Source: Streptomyces sp. NBC_01296
GTDB lineage: Bacteria; Actinomycetota; Actinomycetes; Streptomycetales; Streptomycetaceae
DNA length: 64,000 bases
Assembly (NCBI RefSeq): GCF_035984415.1
Contig: NZ_CP130720.1
Coordinates: 8,556,001-8,620,000 of the forward strand
Direction of reading: 5' to 3'
A program made the translations under genes and the position numbers. Below, in pieces: positions 33,702-43,163 of the stretch (position 1 is the stretch's first letter; each line of letters opens with the position of its first letter). The notes below the pieces were generated by a model. The model searched no databases, was not told the origin of the DNA, and saw only the letters and a program-made list of their open reading frames with translations.

Positions 33702-34798
33702 CCACACAGCCCGCCAAGTCCGAGGCGGCCGGCGGAATCGGGAGACGACTGGCCGGCCACCGCCTGCTGTGGCCCGCGCTCATCCTGCTCGCCCTGCTCC
33801 TCGGCAACCTCGCGTTCCACCACGACTTCTTCTCCGTCCGCATCCGCGACGGCCACCTCTACGGCAGCCTCATCGACATCCTGCAGTTCGGCGCACCCCT
33901 CGTCCTGGTGGCGCTCGGCATGACCCTGGTCATCGCCACCCGCGGGATCGACCTCTCGGTGGGTTCCACCGTCGCCATCGCCGGCGCCCTCGCCTGCGGG
34001 CACATCTCCACGGCCGCGGATCCCGGCAGTGTCGCCACCATGCTCACGGCCGCCGCCCTCGCGCTCGGCGTCGCCCTCGTGCTGGGCCTGTCCAACGGCT
34101 TCCTGGTGTCCGGGCTGGGGGTGCAGCCCATCGTGGCCACCTTGATCCTCATGGTCGCGGGCCGCGGCGTCGCCCAGCTGATCACCGACGGCCAGATCAT
34201 CACGGTGACCAGCGCCCCCTACAAGATGATCGGAGGCGGCTACTGGCTGACGTTCCCGTTCGCCGTCCTCCTGGCAGCCGCCCTCGTCGCGCTCACCGCC
34301 TTCGTCACCCGTCGCAGCGCGCTCGGCATGCTGATCGAGTCCGTCGGCGGCAACCCCGCCGCCAGCCGCCTGGTCGGCATCCGGGCCGGCGGTCTGCTCG
34401 CCCTGGTCTATGTCTTCAGCGCGCTGTGCGCCGCCGTCGCCGGGCTGATGATCAGCTCCAACGTCTCCAGCGCCGACGGCAACAACGCCGGCCTGTGGAT
34501 CGAACTCGACGCGATCCTCGCCGTCGTCGTCGGTGGTACCGCCCTGACCGGAGGACGCTTCTCCCTCGGCGGCACCGTCCTGGGCGCCCTGATCATCCAG
34601 ACCCTGTCCACCACCGTCTACACCCTCGGTGTCCCACCCGAGACCACCCTCGTCTTCAAGGCCTTCGTCGTCATCGTCGTCTGCCTCGTGCAGTCCCCGG
34701 TCTTCCGGGCCAAGGTCCTGCGCCGCCGCAGGACGACCACTCCCCGATCCCACACCACAGCGGGCGCCGCCCCGCAGCAGCAGGAGGCAGGCGCATGA
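33698..34798 (+). CDS. sugar ABC transporter permease (YtfT/AraW type)
   Basis: 366 residues, multiple helices, with the CUT2 hallmark RGIDLSVGSTVAIAGAL and a second repeat VGGTALTGGRFSLGG. Overlaps the ATPase gene by ATGA and the next permease by ATGA. It is the first of two non-identical permeases, as in the YtfT/YjfF pair, implying a heterodimeric channel. Confidence 0.92.
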   Translation: MTTQPAKSEAAGGIGRRLAGHRLLWPALILLALLLGNLAFHHDFFSVRIRDGHLYGSLIDILQFGAPLVLVALGMTLVIATRGIDLSVGSTVAIAGALACGHISTAADPGSVATMLTAAALALGVALVLGLSNGFLVSGLGVQPIVATLILMVAGRGVAQLITDGQIITVTSAPYKMIGGGYWLTFPFAVLLAAALVALTAFVTRRSALGMLIESVGGNPAASRLVGIRAGGLLALVYVFSALCAAVAGLMISSNVSSADGNNAGLWIELDAILAVVVGGTALTGGRFSLGGTVLGALIIQTLSTTVYTLGVPPETTLVFKAFVVIVVCLVQSPVFRAKVLRRRRTTTPRSHTTAGAAPQQQEAGA

Positions 34799-35817
34799 GT
34801 ACCGGCATCGCGGGCGCCGCCGCTGGGCTCACCCGCCCCTTCGCGACCGTGTCGCCGCGCACCCGCACCCGTATCCCACTGATCGTCACGGCCGTCCTGC
34901 TGGTCGTCATGTTCAGCGTCGGATCGGTGCGCTACGAGGGCTTCCTCTCCGCGCAAGTCGTGCTGAACCTGCTGATCGACAACGGATTCCTCCTGGTCGT
35001 AGCGGTCGGGGCGACCTTCGTCATCCTCACCGGCGGCATCGACCTGTCCGTCGGCTCCATGGTGGCCCTGTCGACCATGCTCACCGCCTGGCTGGTCGAG
35101 TCGCACGGCTGGCCACTGGCCGCCGTCATCCCCCTCGTCCTGCTGGTCGGCGCCGCGAGCGGGACGCTCATGGGCTGGATCATCCATACCTTCGAGATCC
35201 AGCCGTTCATCGTCACCCTGGCGGGCATGTTCCTCGCCCGCGGGCTCTGCTACACGATCAGCACCGAATCCATCACGATCAGCGACCCCACCACGGCCGG
35301 AATCGCGCAGACCCGGCTGTACGGTCCGGGGGGCCTGTTCGTCTCGATCCCGGTGGTCATCGCCCTGGCCGTGCTGGTGATCGCCTTCGTCGTACTGCAC
35401 CACACGCGCTTCGGCCGCAACGTCTACGCGCTGGGCGGCAACGAGTCCTCCGCACGCCTGATGGGTCTTCCGGCAGGCTCCACCAAGATCGCCGTGTACG
35501 CCGTCAGCGGCCTGTGCTCCGCACTCGGCGGCGTGCTGCTGACCTTCTACATGCTCTCCGGCTACGCCCTCCACGCCATGGGCATGGAACTCGACGCGAT
35601 CGCCGCCACCGTGATCGGTGGCACGCTGCTGACCGGGGGTTCCGGCTTCGTCCTGGGCACCGCCCTCGGCGTGCTCGTCCTCGGCATGATCCAGACGGTC
35701 GTCAACTTCCAGGGCACGCTGAGCTCCTGGTGGACCCGGATCGTCATCGGCGCCCTGCTGCTCGTGTTCATCGTGCTGCAACGTCTGATGAGCGGCCGCC
35801 GCCCCGCCACCGACTGA
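34795..35817 (+). CDS. sugar ABC transporter permease (YjfF/AraZ type)
   Basis: 340 residues with GGIDLSVGSMVALSTMLTAW, IQPFIVTLAGMFLARGLCY and IGGTLLTGGSGFVLGTALGV. Translationally coupled to the preceding permease. Together with it, the YtfR-type ATPase and the YtfQ-type receptor it completes a furanose-type importer. Followed 93 bp later by a mutarotase gene, which suggests that ring-form conversion matters for the imported sugar. Confidence 0.92.
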   Translation: MSTGIAGAAAGLTRPFATVSPRTRTRIPLIVTAVLLVVMFSVGSVRYEGFLSAQVVLNLLIDNGFLLVVAVGATFVILTGGIDLSVGSMVALSTMLTAWLVESHGWPLAAVIPLVLLVGAASGTLMGWIIHTFEIQPFIVTLAGMFLARGLCYTISTESITISDPTTAGIAQTRLYGPGGLFVSIPVVIALAVLVIAFVVLHHTRFGRNVYALGGNESSARLMGLPAGSTKIAVYAVSGLCSALGGVLLTFYMLSGYALHAMGMELDAIAATVIGGTLLTGGSGFVLGTALGVLVLGMIQTVVNFQGTLSSWWTRIVIGALLLVFIVLQRLMSGRRPATD

Positions 35818-35910
35818 CTCCATCAGCCCGTGCCACCGCGGTCGCGCGCCGCGGTCGCAGCTCGCTTCCCGGCGCGCCCTGCGGTGGACCGACTTCCAGG
35901 GAATACCGCC

Positions 35911-37035
35911 ATGGAACACGCATACGAATCCGTCGACCAGGCCGCCGAGCCCAGGCGGACCGCCGCCGGTCCGCGGACGGTCCGCCCCCTGCGCCTGGAC
36001 GATGAAGGGCCGGGGGAGAGGTGGCGGTTCGGCTTCCCCGGACGGGCCTGCGCGGAGGTCCACACGCGCGGCGCCCGCCTCCATTCCCTGATCCTGCCGG
36101 ACCGCTGGGGCCACACCGCCGACGTGGTGCTCGCCGCCCGCGACCCCGCAGCCTGCGAGGACTCCGCACGTTACTTCGGCGCTACGGTGGGCCGTTACGC
36201 CAACCGGATCGCGCGCGGCCGGCTCGTCGTCGACGGCGTCACCCACCGGATCGCCACCCAGGAGACCGGGCACGCGCTGCACGGCGGTCCCGACGGGTTC
36301 GACCAGCGCGTGTGGCGGTGCGAACCCTTCCACTCCATGCACCGCACCGGTGTCCGTCTGTTCCTGCACAGCCCCGACGGCGACCAGGGATTCCCCGGCG
36401 CCCTCAACGTCCGCGTCACCTACACGCTGGACCGGGACGACAACCTGACCATGTCGTACCAGGCGGTCGCCGACGCGCCGACGATCGTCAACCTCACCAA
36501 CCACGCCTACTGGAACCTCGAAGGGGAGGGGCGCGGCAACGTGCTGGCCCACCATCTCCAGGTCGAGGCCCCCCTCTACACCCCCGTCGACAGAGAGCTG
36601 ATCCCCGAGGGTCCCCACCGCTCGGTCAGCGGTACCCCGTTCGACCTTCGCCGGCCCCGGCGGCTCTCCGACGCACTGACCCACACGGATGCGCAACTGG
36701 CCCTGGCCGGTGGCGGCTTCGACCACAACTGGGTCCTCGACGGCGCCCGGCGAGGCCGTCCCCACAAGGCCGCCGTGCTGTACGCCCCCGCATCCGGCCG
36801 CCGGATGGACGTGCTCACCACGGAACCGGGCATCCAGGTCTACACCGCCCAAGGCCTGACCGGCGACATCACGGGCAAGGGAGGCAGGCCCTACCAGGCC
36901 TACGCGGGGGTCGCGCTGGAAACCCAGCACTTCCCGGACTCGCCGAACCGCCCCGACTACCCGACGGTCCTGCTGCGCCCGGGCGAGCTGTACCGGTCCA
37001 CCACGATCCACAGTTTCACCACGGTCGACGCCTGA
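35911..37035 (+). CDS. galM: aldose 1-epimerase (mutarotase)
   Basis: Interconverts anomers of free sugars. 374 residues with active-site segments GRYANRIARG, HALHGGPDGFD (His), NLTNHAYWNL (His) and ALETQHFPDSPNRP (catalytic Glu). ATG 35911 is preceded by AGGGA. No signal peptide, so it acts in the cytoplasm. As the last gene of the importer operon it probably supplies the anomer that AraA uses from beta-L-arabinose. The product could also act on galactose or xylose; specificity is not readable. Confidence 0.92.
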   Translation: MEHAYESVDQAAEPRRTAAGPRTVRPLRLDDEGPGERWRFGFPGRACAEVHTRGARLHSLILPDRWGHTADVVLAARDPAACEDSARYFGATVGRYANRIARGRLVVDGVTHRIATQETGHALHGGPDGFDQRVWRCEPFHSMHRTGVRLFLHSPDGDQGFPGALNVRVTYTLDRDDNLTMSYQAVADAPTIVNLTNHAYWNLEGEGRGNVLAHHLQVEAPLYTPVDRELIPEGPHRSVSGTPFDLRRPRRLSDALTHTDAQLALAGGGFDHNWVLDGARRGRPHKAAVLYAPASGRRMDVLTTEPGIQVYTAQGLTGDITGKGGRPYQAYAGVALETQHFPDSPNRPDYPTVLLRPGELYRSTTIHSFTTVDA

Positions 37036-37197
37036 GAGGGGCGGCGTCGGCCGGTGCCGCCGTCCGGTGCCGCGAGGGCGCCGGGCGGTGGTTCGTGGCC
37101 GCGGCGCCCTTCCCCGTACGAGGTGACCCCGGGACCCGGGCTCCCGTAGAAGGGGCCGACGGACGGCACACAGGGGTCGGTCGGGGGCAGTCGGGGG

Positions 37198-38274
37198 TCA
37201 TTTGCCGGGGGGAGTGATCCTGCGGGCCGTGCTGGCGCGCACGATGAGCTCGGGCGCCACCACCAGGTGCGTCGACTCGTCGGTCCGGCCTTCGATGTGG
37301 TCCAGGAGCAGCCCGATGCTGTCGCGGCCGATCGAGGCGAAGTCCTGACGGATCGTCGTGAGCGGGGGCGGGAAGAACTCGGCCTCGGGGATGTCGTCGA
37401 AGCCGGCGACCGCCACGTCCTCCGGCGTGCGCAGGCCCGCCTCGCGCAGGGCCCGTAGGACGCCGAGGGCCATCTGGTCGTTGGCGACGAACACGGCGGT
37501 GAGGCCCGCACCCTGCCCGCGTGACGCCAGGAACCGGCCCGCGAGCTGCTGGCCGGCCTGGTATCCCGACAGCGGACTCCAGTCGCCGCGCAGCAGGGGC
37601 GGCACCTCGGCGCCGGCGTCTCGGAGCGCGTCCTCCCATCCCTGGGTGCGGGCCTCGCTCTCGAGCCAGTCGGGAGGGCCCGCGACATGCCACACGGTGG
37701 CGTGGCCCGACGCGAGGAGATGTTCCGTGATCATGCGAGCGCCGAGGCTCTGGTCCAGCGACACCCCCGGCAGGTCGAGGGTGTGGCCGCCTTCCACGGT
37801 GACCACCGGGCACGGTGCTTCCAATGCCGCCAGGGCCCTTACCGCGGCGCGTTGGGGGGTGACGGCGACGATCCCCTCCACGCCCCACGCGGCGAGGTGC
37901 TGCATGGCTTCGGCGAGGGCCGTCTGCGTGGCGGTCCGAAGCGTGACGGCGGACGTCAGATAGCCGCGGTCCCGAGCCGCCTCCTGGACTCCCGCCACGG
38001 TGCTGGCGGGCCCGTGCAGAGTGGTGTTCACCGCGATGACGCCCAGCGTGTGGGTCCGGCGAGTGGCCAGGGCCCGGGCCGCCGAGTTGCGGCGGTACCC
38101 CAGCTGCTCGATGACCTGCGTCACGGCGGCCCGGGTCTTGGCGCTGACGTTCGGATGGTCGCTGAGCACCCGCGAAACGGTCTGATGGGACACGCCGGCG
38201 ACACGTGCGACGTCCGTCATGGTGGGCGCTCGCGAGACGTCTGGGAGCTGGGTCAACTCTCTTCCTTTCCTCAT
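37198..38274 (-). CDS. LacI-family regulator, candidate arabinose repressor
   Basis: 358 residues with helix-turn-helix MTDVARVAGVSHQTVSRVLS near residues 18-37 and hinge AARALATRRT; the effector domain contains VFVANDQMALGVLRALREAG and FDDIPEAEFFPPPLTTIRQD. Start ATG 38274 has GAGGGAAGG upstream; a TTG 19-21 bp further in is an alternative. It lies between the importer-galM operon and araD, and both flanks carry class A operators, so it is the best candidate for their repressor with L-arabinose as inducer. A degenerate class A site 84 bp upstream suggests autoregulation. Confidence 0.85.
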   Translation of the reverse strand: MRKGRELTQLPDVSRAPTMTDVARVAGVSHQTVSRVLSDHPNVSAKTRAAVTQVIEQLGYRRNSAARALATRRTHTLGVIAVNTTLHGPASTVAGVQEAARDRGYLTSAVTLRTATQTALAEAMQHLAAWGVEGIVAVTPQRAAVRALAALEAPCPVVTVEGGHTLDLPGVSLDQSLGARMITEHLLASGHATVWHVAGPPDWLESEARTQGWEDALRDAGAEVPPLLRGDWSPLSGYQAGQQLAGRFLASRGQGAGLTAVFVANDQMALGVLRALREAGLRTPEDVAVAGFDDIPEAEFFPPPLTTIRQDFASIGRDSIGLLLDHIEGRTDESTHLVVAPELIVRASTARRITPPGK

Positions 38275-38356
38275 CGAGCGGCCTTCCCTCAAGGTACCGA
38301 ACCGGCCGCGGCGCGCACATATCCCGGACCGGCCGGGAGTTCGTCGATCAGGATCG

Positions 38357-38372
38357 ATGTGGGCGTTCACAT
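38357..38372 (-). promoter_or_regulatory. degenerate class A operator before the LacI-family regulator
   Basis: ATGTGGGCGTTCACAT contains an imperfect 14-bp core matching the class A site at 11 of 14 positions. Position suits autorepression of the regulator encoded at 37198-38274. Confidence 0.45.
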
Positions 38373-38419
38373 TATGCAGCGTGGGTTGCATGGTGTGGGC
38401 ATGAATCTTCTCCTACCTC

Positions 38420-38449
38420 TTGAGATTACTGCTTGTTAGCGTTAACAAT
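38420..38449 (+). promoter_or_regulatory. class A operator-promoter of araD
   Basis: TTGAGA (38420-38425), then TTGTTAGCGTTAACAA (38433-38448), nearly a perfect palindrome, ending in AACAAT at -10 distance (18-bp spacer). araD starts 160 bp downstream; the leader between them holds nothing recognisable. Confidence 0.75.
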
Positions 38450-38608
38450 TCGATCGGGGTAGCCGGGTGGGTGGGATAGCTGCGACAGCGCAGCCGCGAC
38501 GCCGGGCGCGGCCCCGATCAGTCCAGCCCGCTCATGCGCGACCGCGGGGCCGGCGGGACGCCGGTCCGGAGAAACCGCCGCGCATGTCAGACAGACGGTG
38601 AGAGCGTA

Positions 38609-39346
38609 GTGAGCGAGACCATTCTCAAGGACCTTCGTCGCGAGGTCCTCGCGGCCAACCTGCGCATCCCGGAGGCCGGTCTGGCCACCCTCACCTGGGG
38701 AAACGTCAGTGGAGTGGATCGAGACGCCGGCGTCTTCGTCATCAAGCCGTCCGGGGTCTCCTACGCCGACCTCACCGAGGACGACCTGGTGGTGGTGGCG
38801 CTGGAGGACGGGCGGGTCGTCGACGGACACCTCCGGCCGTCCACCGACACCGAAACCCATCGGTGCCTCTACCGGGCCTTCCCCTCCATCGGCGGCGTCA
38901 CCCACACGCACTCGACGCACGCCGTCGCCTTCGCCCAGGCGCGCCGCCCGATCCCCGTGCTCGGCACGACACACGCCGACACCTTCAACGGGCCCGTCCC
39001 CGTGACGGCGGACCTCACCGCCGAGCAGTGCGCGCAGGACTACGAGTACAACACCGGACAGGTGATCGTCGCCCATCTCGACGGCGACCCCCGCCGGGCC
39101 GACGAGGTCCCCGGCGCGCTCGTCTCACGGCACGGCCCCTTCACCTGGGGAGCCACCGCGAAGGCCGCGCTGGAGAACGCCATCGTCTGCGAGGCCGTGG
39201 CGGAGATGGCGCTGCACACGCTGGCCCTGGGCTCCCGCCTCGGAGACACCTCCGAACCGCCGAGGCATCTTCTGGAACGCCACTTCACCCGCAAGCACGG
39301 ACCGGACGCCTACTACGGCAACGCCCCGCACGCCCCGAGCGTCTGA
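38609..39346 (+). CDS. araD: L-ribulose-5-phosphate 4-epimerase
   Basis: Last step of arabinose catabolism, giving D-xylulose 5-phosphate. 245 residues, class II aldolase fold: TWGNVSGVDRDAGVFVIKPS, zinc-binding GGVTHTHSTHAVAFAQ and LVSRHGPFTWGATAK. GTG 38609 follows GGTGAGAG. It completes the araBAD set, although it is transcribed alone 8 kb from araBA. The shared operator ties the parts together. Confidence 0.95.
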   Translation: MSETILKDLRREVLAANLRIPEAGLATLTWGNVSGVDRDAGVFVIKPSGVSYADLTEDDLVVVALEDGRVVDGHLRPSTDTETHRCLYRAFPSIGGVTHTHSTHAVAFAQARRPIPVLGTTHADTFNGPVPVTADLTAEQCAQDYEYNTGQVIVAHLDGDPRRADEVPGALVSRHGPFTWGATAKAALENAIVCEAVAEMALHTLALGSRLGDTSEPPRHLLERHFTRKHGPDAYYGNAPHAPSV

Positions 39347-39816
39347 GGCCGCCTACCACCTCGCGGTGCGGCGACCTGCAGCAGGCGGACGCCGATCCGC
39401 GGCTCCGCCGACGGGTGAGGGGTGTCGGGCGGTCGGGAAGTTCGTCGCCCGCACCGCGTGACCTCGTCCCGGTGGGTGGACGCCTCGCGGTCGCCGAGGC
39501 CTCGGTGGCGGCCGAGTGCGGCCACCTGCACATCGGTCGCCGGGCCGCCCTCGTCTCCCGTCGCGGGTGCGCGGGCCGGATCGCCTGGGTCGGCCCGGTG
39601 CCGGGGCGCGACCTTGCCCGGTCACTGGCCGACTGGCCGACGTTGACCGGCTGGCGCCGACGCCCGGCGGCGGGAGGCGCGACCTGTCCGTGTCCGTCGC
39701 CGCCGCGACCGGCACCTTCCCGGACGGACGCCGACTCCACGTGGTGCACGACTGGCCAGCCGTCCGTCGACGCCCAGGCATGCGCGTGGCCGACCGATGC
39801 GCTGGACGGACGGCCT
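39347..39816. other. unassigned spacer
   Basis: About 470 bp between araD and two repeat elements. Open frames exist on both strands, but none has a start site, domain or recognisable family. Probably non-coding or strongly decayed DNA. Confidence 0.5.
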
Positions 39817-39977
39817 AGTGCTGTGACCGGAAGGGTTCACCGGGGCGCGGCGCCCGGCTCGGGACCTCGCCGCGTTGTCGGACTGCGCAAGTACGTCCAG
39901 TACGAGACGTGGTCCTCCGCCTTGCGATGCACCGCACCGGAAGCCGCGACCCGGCAAGCCTTTCCGGCCACAGCATT
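39817..39977. repeat. MITE-like palindromic repeat R2
   Basis: Imperfect inverted repeat: the left arm GTGCTGTGACCGGAAGGG continues TTCACCGGG, and the right arm reads ATGCTGTGGCCGGAAAGG continuing CTTGCCGGG on the other strand. About 100 bp of unrelated centre lies between. It directly abuts R1 copy 3, so two different elements sit head to tail. Confidence 0.6.
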
Positions 39978-40142
39978 GGGGAGTGTCTGGTGGATCAGGG
40001 TCGGCTGGTGCCGCGCCTTGCCTCGCCTTGCCGGGTTGTCGTCGGTCGCCGACGCTCCGCGTCGTCTCCCTCCTCCGTCCGCCTTGCAATCCACGACACC
40101 AGCCGGCCCGGCCCATCCGACCCTGATCGACCAGGCACCCCC
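39978..40142. repeat. MITE-like palindromic repeat R1, copy 3
   Basis: The left arm GGGGAGTGTCTGGTGGATCA continues GGGTCGG; the right arm on the other strand is GGGGGTGCCTGGTCGATCAG. The centre shares GTCGTCGGTCGCCGACGCTC with copy 2 and CGCGCCTTGC with copy 1. The best preserved copy of the family. Between it and the GH9 promoter (40143-40355) I see nothing else. Confidence 0.65.
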
Positions 40143-40355
40143 TGATCCCGGCCGGCGGTGCGCGTGGCTTGGGGGTTGGGGGTTGGGCGGACGCGTCTGC
40201 TCCGCGGGGCCGACGTCGCCCCTGGTCGTCGGTTTCGGGCCACCCGTTCACGTGCGCCGGAGCTGTGGTGGCAGTCGGCCCGGTGTCGGGTGCGGTTCGC
40301 TCGACTACCGGTTCGTACCGGTGGCTTGACGGGTCCGTCAGAGGCCTGGCTTGAT

Positions 40356-40369
40356 TGGGAGCGCTCCCA
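40356..40369. promoter_or_regulatory. CebR box before GH9
   Basis: Perfect TGGGAGCGCTCCCA, 33 bp upstream of the GH9 GTG start, so it must lie in the leader or over the promoter. Confidence 0.92.
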
Positions 40370-40402
40370 CTCTGCCCCTCATCCACCGAGGAAGGCTTCA
40401 CC

Positions 40403-42874
40403 GTGCCTCCTGTCACCTCCGCCCGCGGCGTGCCATGTCGCGCGGTCGCCGTGCTCGCCGGCTTCGCGCTGGCGGTCGGCGGCCTGTCCGCGACCGCCCT
40501 GACCGTTCCGGTCGCGGCTGCCGCCACCGTGGCCGCCGTTGCCGACTCGCCCGTCCGGGTCAACCAGCTCGGCTACCTGCCCGACGGCCCCAAGCGGGCC
40601 ACCGTGGCCAGCTCCGCGACCGCCCCGCTCGCCTGGCAGTTGCGCGACGCCTCCGGCGCCGTGGCCGCTTCGGGCGCCACCGCGGTGCGCGGCGCCGACC
40701 AGGCGTCCGGCCAGTCCACGCACCTGGTTGACTTCGGCGCGTACACCGGCACCGGCACCGGCTTCACCCTGGTTGTCGACGGCCGGACCAGCCACCCCTT
40801 CGACATCTCCGCCTCGCTCTACGACGGACTGCGCGCCGACAGCATGTCGTTCTTCTACCAGCAGCGCAGCGGCATCGCGATCGACGCCGCCCTGGTGGGC
40901 GGCAGCGCGTACGCCCGCCCCGCCGGGCACCTGGGCGTCGCCCCGAACAAGGGCGACATCGCCGTCCCCTGCCAAGCCGGGGTGTGCGACTACCAACTGG
41001 ACGTGCGCGGCGGCTGGTACGACGCGGGCGACCAGGGCAAGTACGTGGTCAACGGTGGCATCTCGGTCTGGGAGATGGTCAACTCCTTCGAGCGGGCCCG
41101 CCGTTCGGGCGGCGATGCGGCCCTCGGCGATGCGACGCTGCGGGTGCCGGAGCGCGGAAACGGGACGCCGGACGTGCTGGACGAGGCCCGTTGGGAGTTG
41201 GAGTTCCTGCTGCGGATGCAGGTCCCGGCCGGGAAGCCGATGGCCGGGATGGCCTTCCACAAGATGCACGATGCCAAGTGGACTGCCTTGCCGACCCGGC
41301 CGGAACTAGACACCGAACAGCGGGAGTTGCACAAGCCGTCGACTGCCGCGACGCTGAACCTGGCGGCCTCGGCCGCGCAGTGTGCCCGGGTGTACGCGCC
41401 GTACGACGCCGCGTTCTCCGCGCGTTGCCTGGACGCGGCCCGCCGGGCCTGGACGGCCGCCAAGGCCAATCCGAACGTGCTCGCCCTGGTGAGCGACAGC
41501 ACTGGCGGCGGTGCGTACGAGGACGCCGACGTCTCCGACGAGTTCTACTGGGCGGCGGCGGAACTCCTGACCACCACCGGCGAGTCCCAGTACCGGGACG
41601 CCGTCACCTCCTCCCCGCACCACGCCAAGCCCGTCGACGCGTTCTGGTGGGGCGGCACCGCGACGCTCGGCCGCATCACCCTCGCCACCGTGCCCGGCGT
41701 GGGCCTGCCCGCCGACGACGTGACGCGGCTGCGCGGCCTGCTGACCACGGCCGCCGACGGCCACCTTTCCACGATGTCGGGACAGGGCTACGCGGTGCCG
41801 CTCGCCGCCACCGGGTACGTGTGGGGCTCCAACAGTGCCGTCACCAACAACGCGATGGTGCTGGCCGTCGCGTATGAGATCACCGGCCAACAGCGTTACC
41901 GCGCAGGAGCGTTGGAGTCATTGGACTACCTGCTCGGCCGTAACGCGCTCGACCTCTCCTACGTCACCGGCTACGGCGACCGCACTTCCGAGAACCAGCA
42001 CCACCGGTTCTGGGCGCATCAGAACGACGCCTCGCTGCCGCACCCGCCGGCCGGTTCCTTCGCGGGAGGGCCGAACGCCGGTCTGGAGGACCCGGTGGCC
42101 AAGGAGAAGCTGGCGGGCTGCGCACCGGCGGCGTGCTACGTGGACGACATCGGCTCGTACTCCACCAACGAGGTGGCCATCAACTGGAACGCCTCGCTGG
42201 CCTGGCTGGCGGCCTTCGCGGCCGAGCGGCGCGGCGCCCCGGCGGCGCCCGTGGTCCAGGTGGCGCCTGCGGCCGTGACGGTCCCGGAGGGCGGCTCGGC
42301 GACGGTGGGCGTGCGGCTCTCGGCCGCGCCCGCGCAGAACGTGACGGTGACGGTGGCCCGGAGCTCCGGCGACGAGGACCTGTCGGCAGCCGCGACCCTG
42401 GTGTTCAGTCCGGCCAACTGGGCGACGGCGCAGCAGGTTTCGGTCCTCGCCGCGCAGGACTCCGACGCATCTTCGGGCAGCGCGACATTCACGGTCGGGG
42501 GCCCTGGCGTGCAGTCGGCGACGTTCACGGCGACGGAGGCGGACGACGACGCGTCGGCGGCCGCCTGCACGGTGGCGTACCGGATCGACAACTCCTGGGG
42601 CAACGGTTTCACGGCGACGGTGACCGTGAAGAACACCGGCACCTCGAGGATCTCCGGCTGGACCCTCGGCTGGAGCTTCGCGGGTGATCAGCGGATCAGC
42701 AACGGCTGGAACGCCACGGTTACCCAGTCGGGCAGTACGGTCACCGCCTGGGACGCCGGGTGGAACGGCACGCTGGAGCCCGGCGGCAGCGTGGGCTTCG
42801 GCTTCCAGGCGACGTATTCGGGCACCAATGCGATCCCGGCGCGCTACACGCTCAATGGTGCGCTCTGCTCCTGA
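40403..42874 (+). CDS. secreted GH9 endoglucanase with C-terminal CBM2
   Basis: Cellulase, 823 residues. GTG 40403 is preceded by GAGGAAGG at 7 nt; an earlier in-frame ATG would overlap the CebR box and is rejected. Signal peptide about 1-35, N-terminal CelD-type Ig domain (VRVNQLGYLPDGPKRATVAS), GH9 barrel with WYDAGDQGKYVVNG near residue 204 (base Asp), HRFWAHQ and STNEVAINWNASLAW near 589 (acid Glu), a beta-sandwich module about 616-715 shared with GH48, and CBM2 about 720-823. CebR-controlled partner of the GH6 and GH48 enzymes. Confidence 0.95.
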   Translation: MPPVTSARGVPCRAVAVLAGFALAVGGLSATALTVPVAAAATVAAVADSPVRVNQLGYLPDGPKRATVASSATAPLAWQLRDASGAVAASGATAVRGADQASGQSTHLVDFGAYTGTGTGFTLVVDGRTSHPFDISASLYDGLRADSMSFFYQQRSGIAIDAALVGGSAYARPAGHLGVAPNKGDIAVPCQAGVCDYQLDVRGGWYDAGDQGKYVVNGGISVWEMVNSFERARRSGGDAALGDATLRVPERGNGTPDVLDEARWELEFLLRMQVPAGKPMAGMAFHKMHDAKWTALPTRPELDTEQRELHKPSTAATLNLAASAAQCARVYAPYDAAFSARCLDAARRAWTAAKANPNVLALVSDSTGGGAYEDADVSDEFYWAAAELLTTTGESQYRDAVTSSPHHAKPVDAFWWGGTATLGRITLATVPGVGLPADDVTRLRGLLTTAADGHLSTMSGQGYAVPLAATGYVWGSNSAVTNNAMVLAVAYEITGQQRYRAGALESLDYLLGRNALDLSYVTGYGDRTSENQHHRFWAHQNDASLPHPPAGSFAGGPNAGLEDPVAKEKLAGCAPAACYVDDIGSYSTNEVAINWNASLAWLAAFAAERRGAPAAPVVQVAPAAVTVPEGGSATVGVRLSAAPAQNVTVTVARSSGDEDLSAAATLVFSPANWATAQQVSVLAAQDSDASSGSATFTVGGPGVQSATFTATEADDDASAAACTVAYRIDNSWGNGFTATVTVKNTGTSRISGWTLGWSFAGDQRISNGWNATVTQSGSTVTAWDAGWNGTLEPGGSVGFGFQATYSGTNAIPARYTLNGALCS

Positions 42875-42949
42875 ACGCTCACCACGCCCTGCTGCCGGCC
42901 CGCCGCACCGGAAACCCTGGTGCGGCGGGCTGCTCCCGGTGTCCTGGGG

Positions 42950-43104
42950 GCGCACATAGGGCGTCTAGGTCCAGCCGGGGCAGCGGCAGCCGGCCGTGCT
43001 GACCGGGCGCGAGCTGCGGTGCGGGCAGCACGCCCCGGGCCAGCTCGAGGTGGCGCCGAGCTGCCGCGGCCGGGCGCGTAGTCCTCGAAACAGCGTGCGG
43101 ACAT
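42950..43104 (-). pseudogene. 5' remnant of a lost gene, possibly GH2-type
   Basis: A well-formed start (GGAGGATTC before ATG 43104) leads into MSARCFEDYAPGRGS; shifting frame gives HLELARGVLPAPQLAPG and PLPRLDLD. These pieces faintly recall the N-terminus of actinobacterial GH2 beta-galactosidases, but the reading ends after about 50 codons in converging non-coding DNA. An operator-like site lies 60 bp upstream. I regard it as the surviving promoter and start of a deleted hydrolase gene. The family call is tentative. Confidence 0.4.
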
Positions 43105-43163
43105 GCGGAATCCTCCGGCGGTCGTAGGTGGTGCGCGCGACCGTACTATCGAAGGTGTCTTGC

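Noticed and set aside
34618..37011. A 797-codon minus-strand frame opposite the YjfF-type permease and galM
   Set aside because: Both plus-strand genes are intact and conserved; the antisense frame shows no motif.
39347..40350. Long open frames extending araD or preceding GH9
   Set aside because: They run through two inverted repeats and low-complexity sequence and lack starts and domains.
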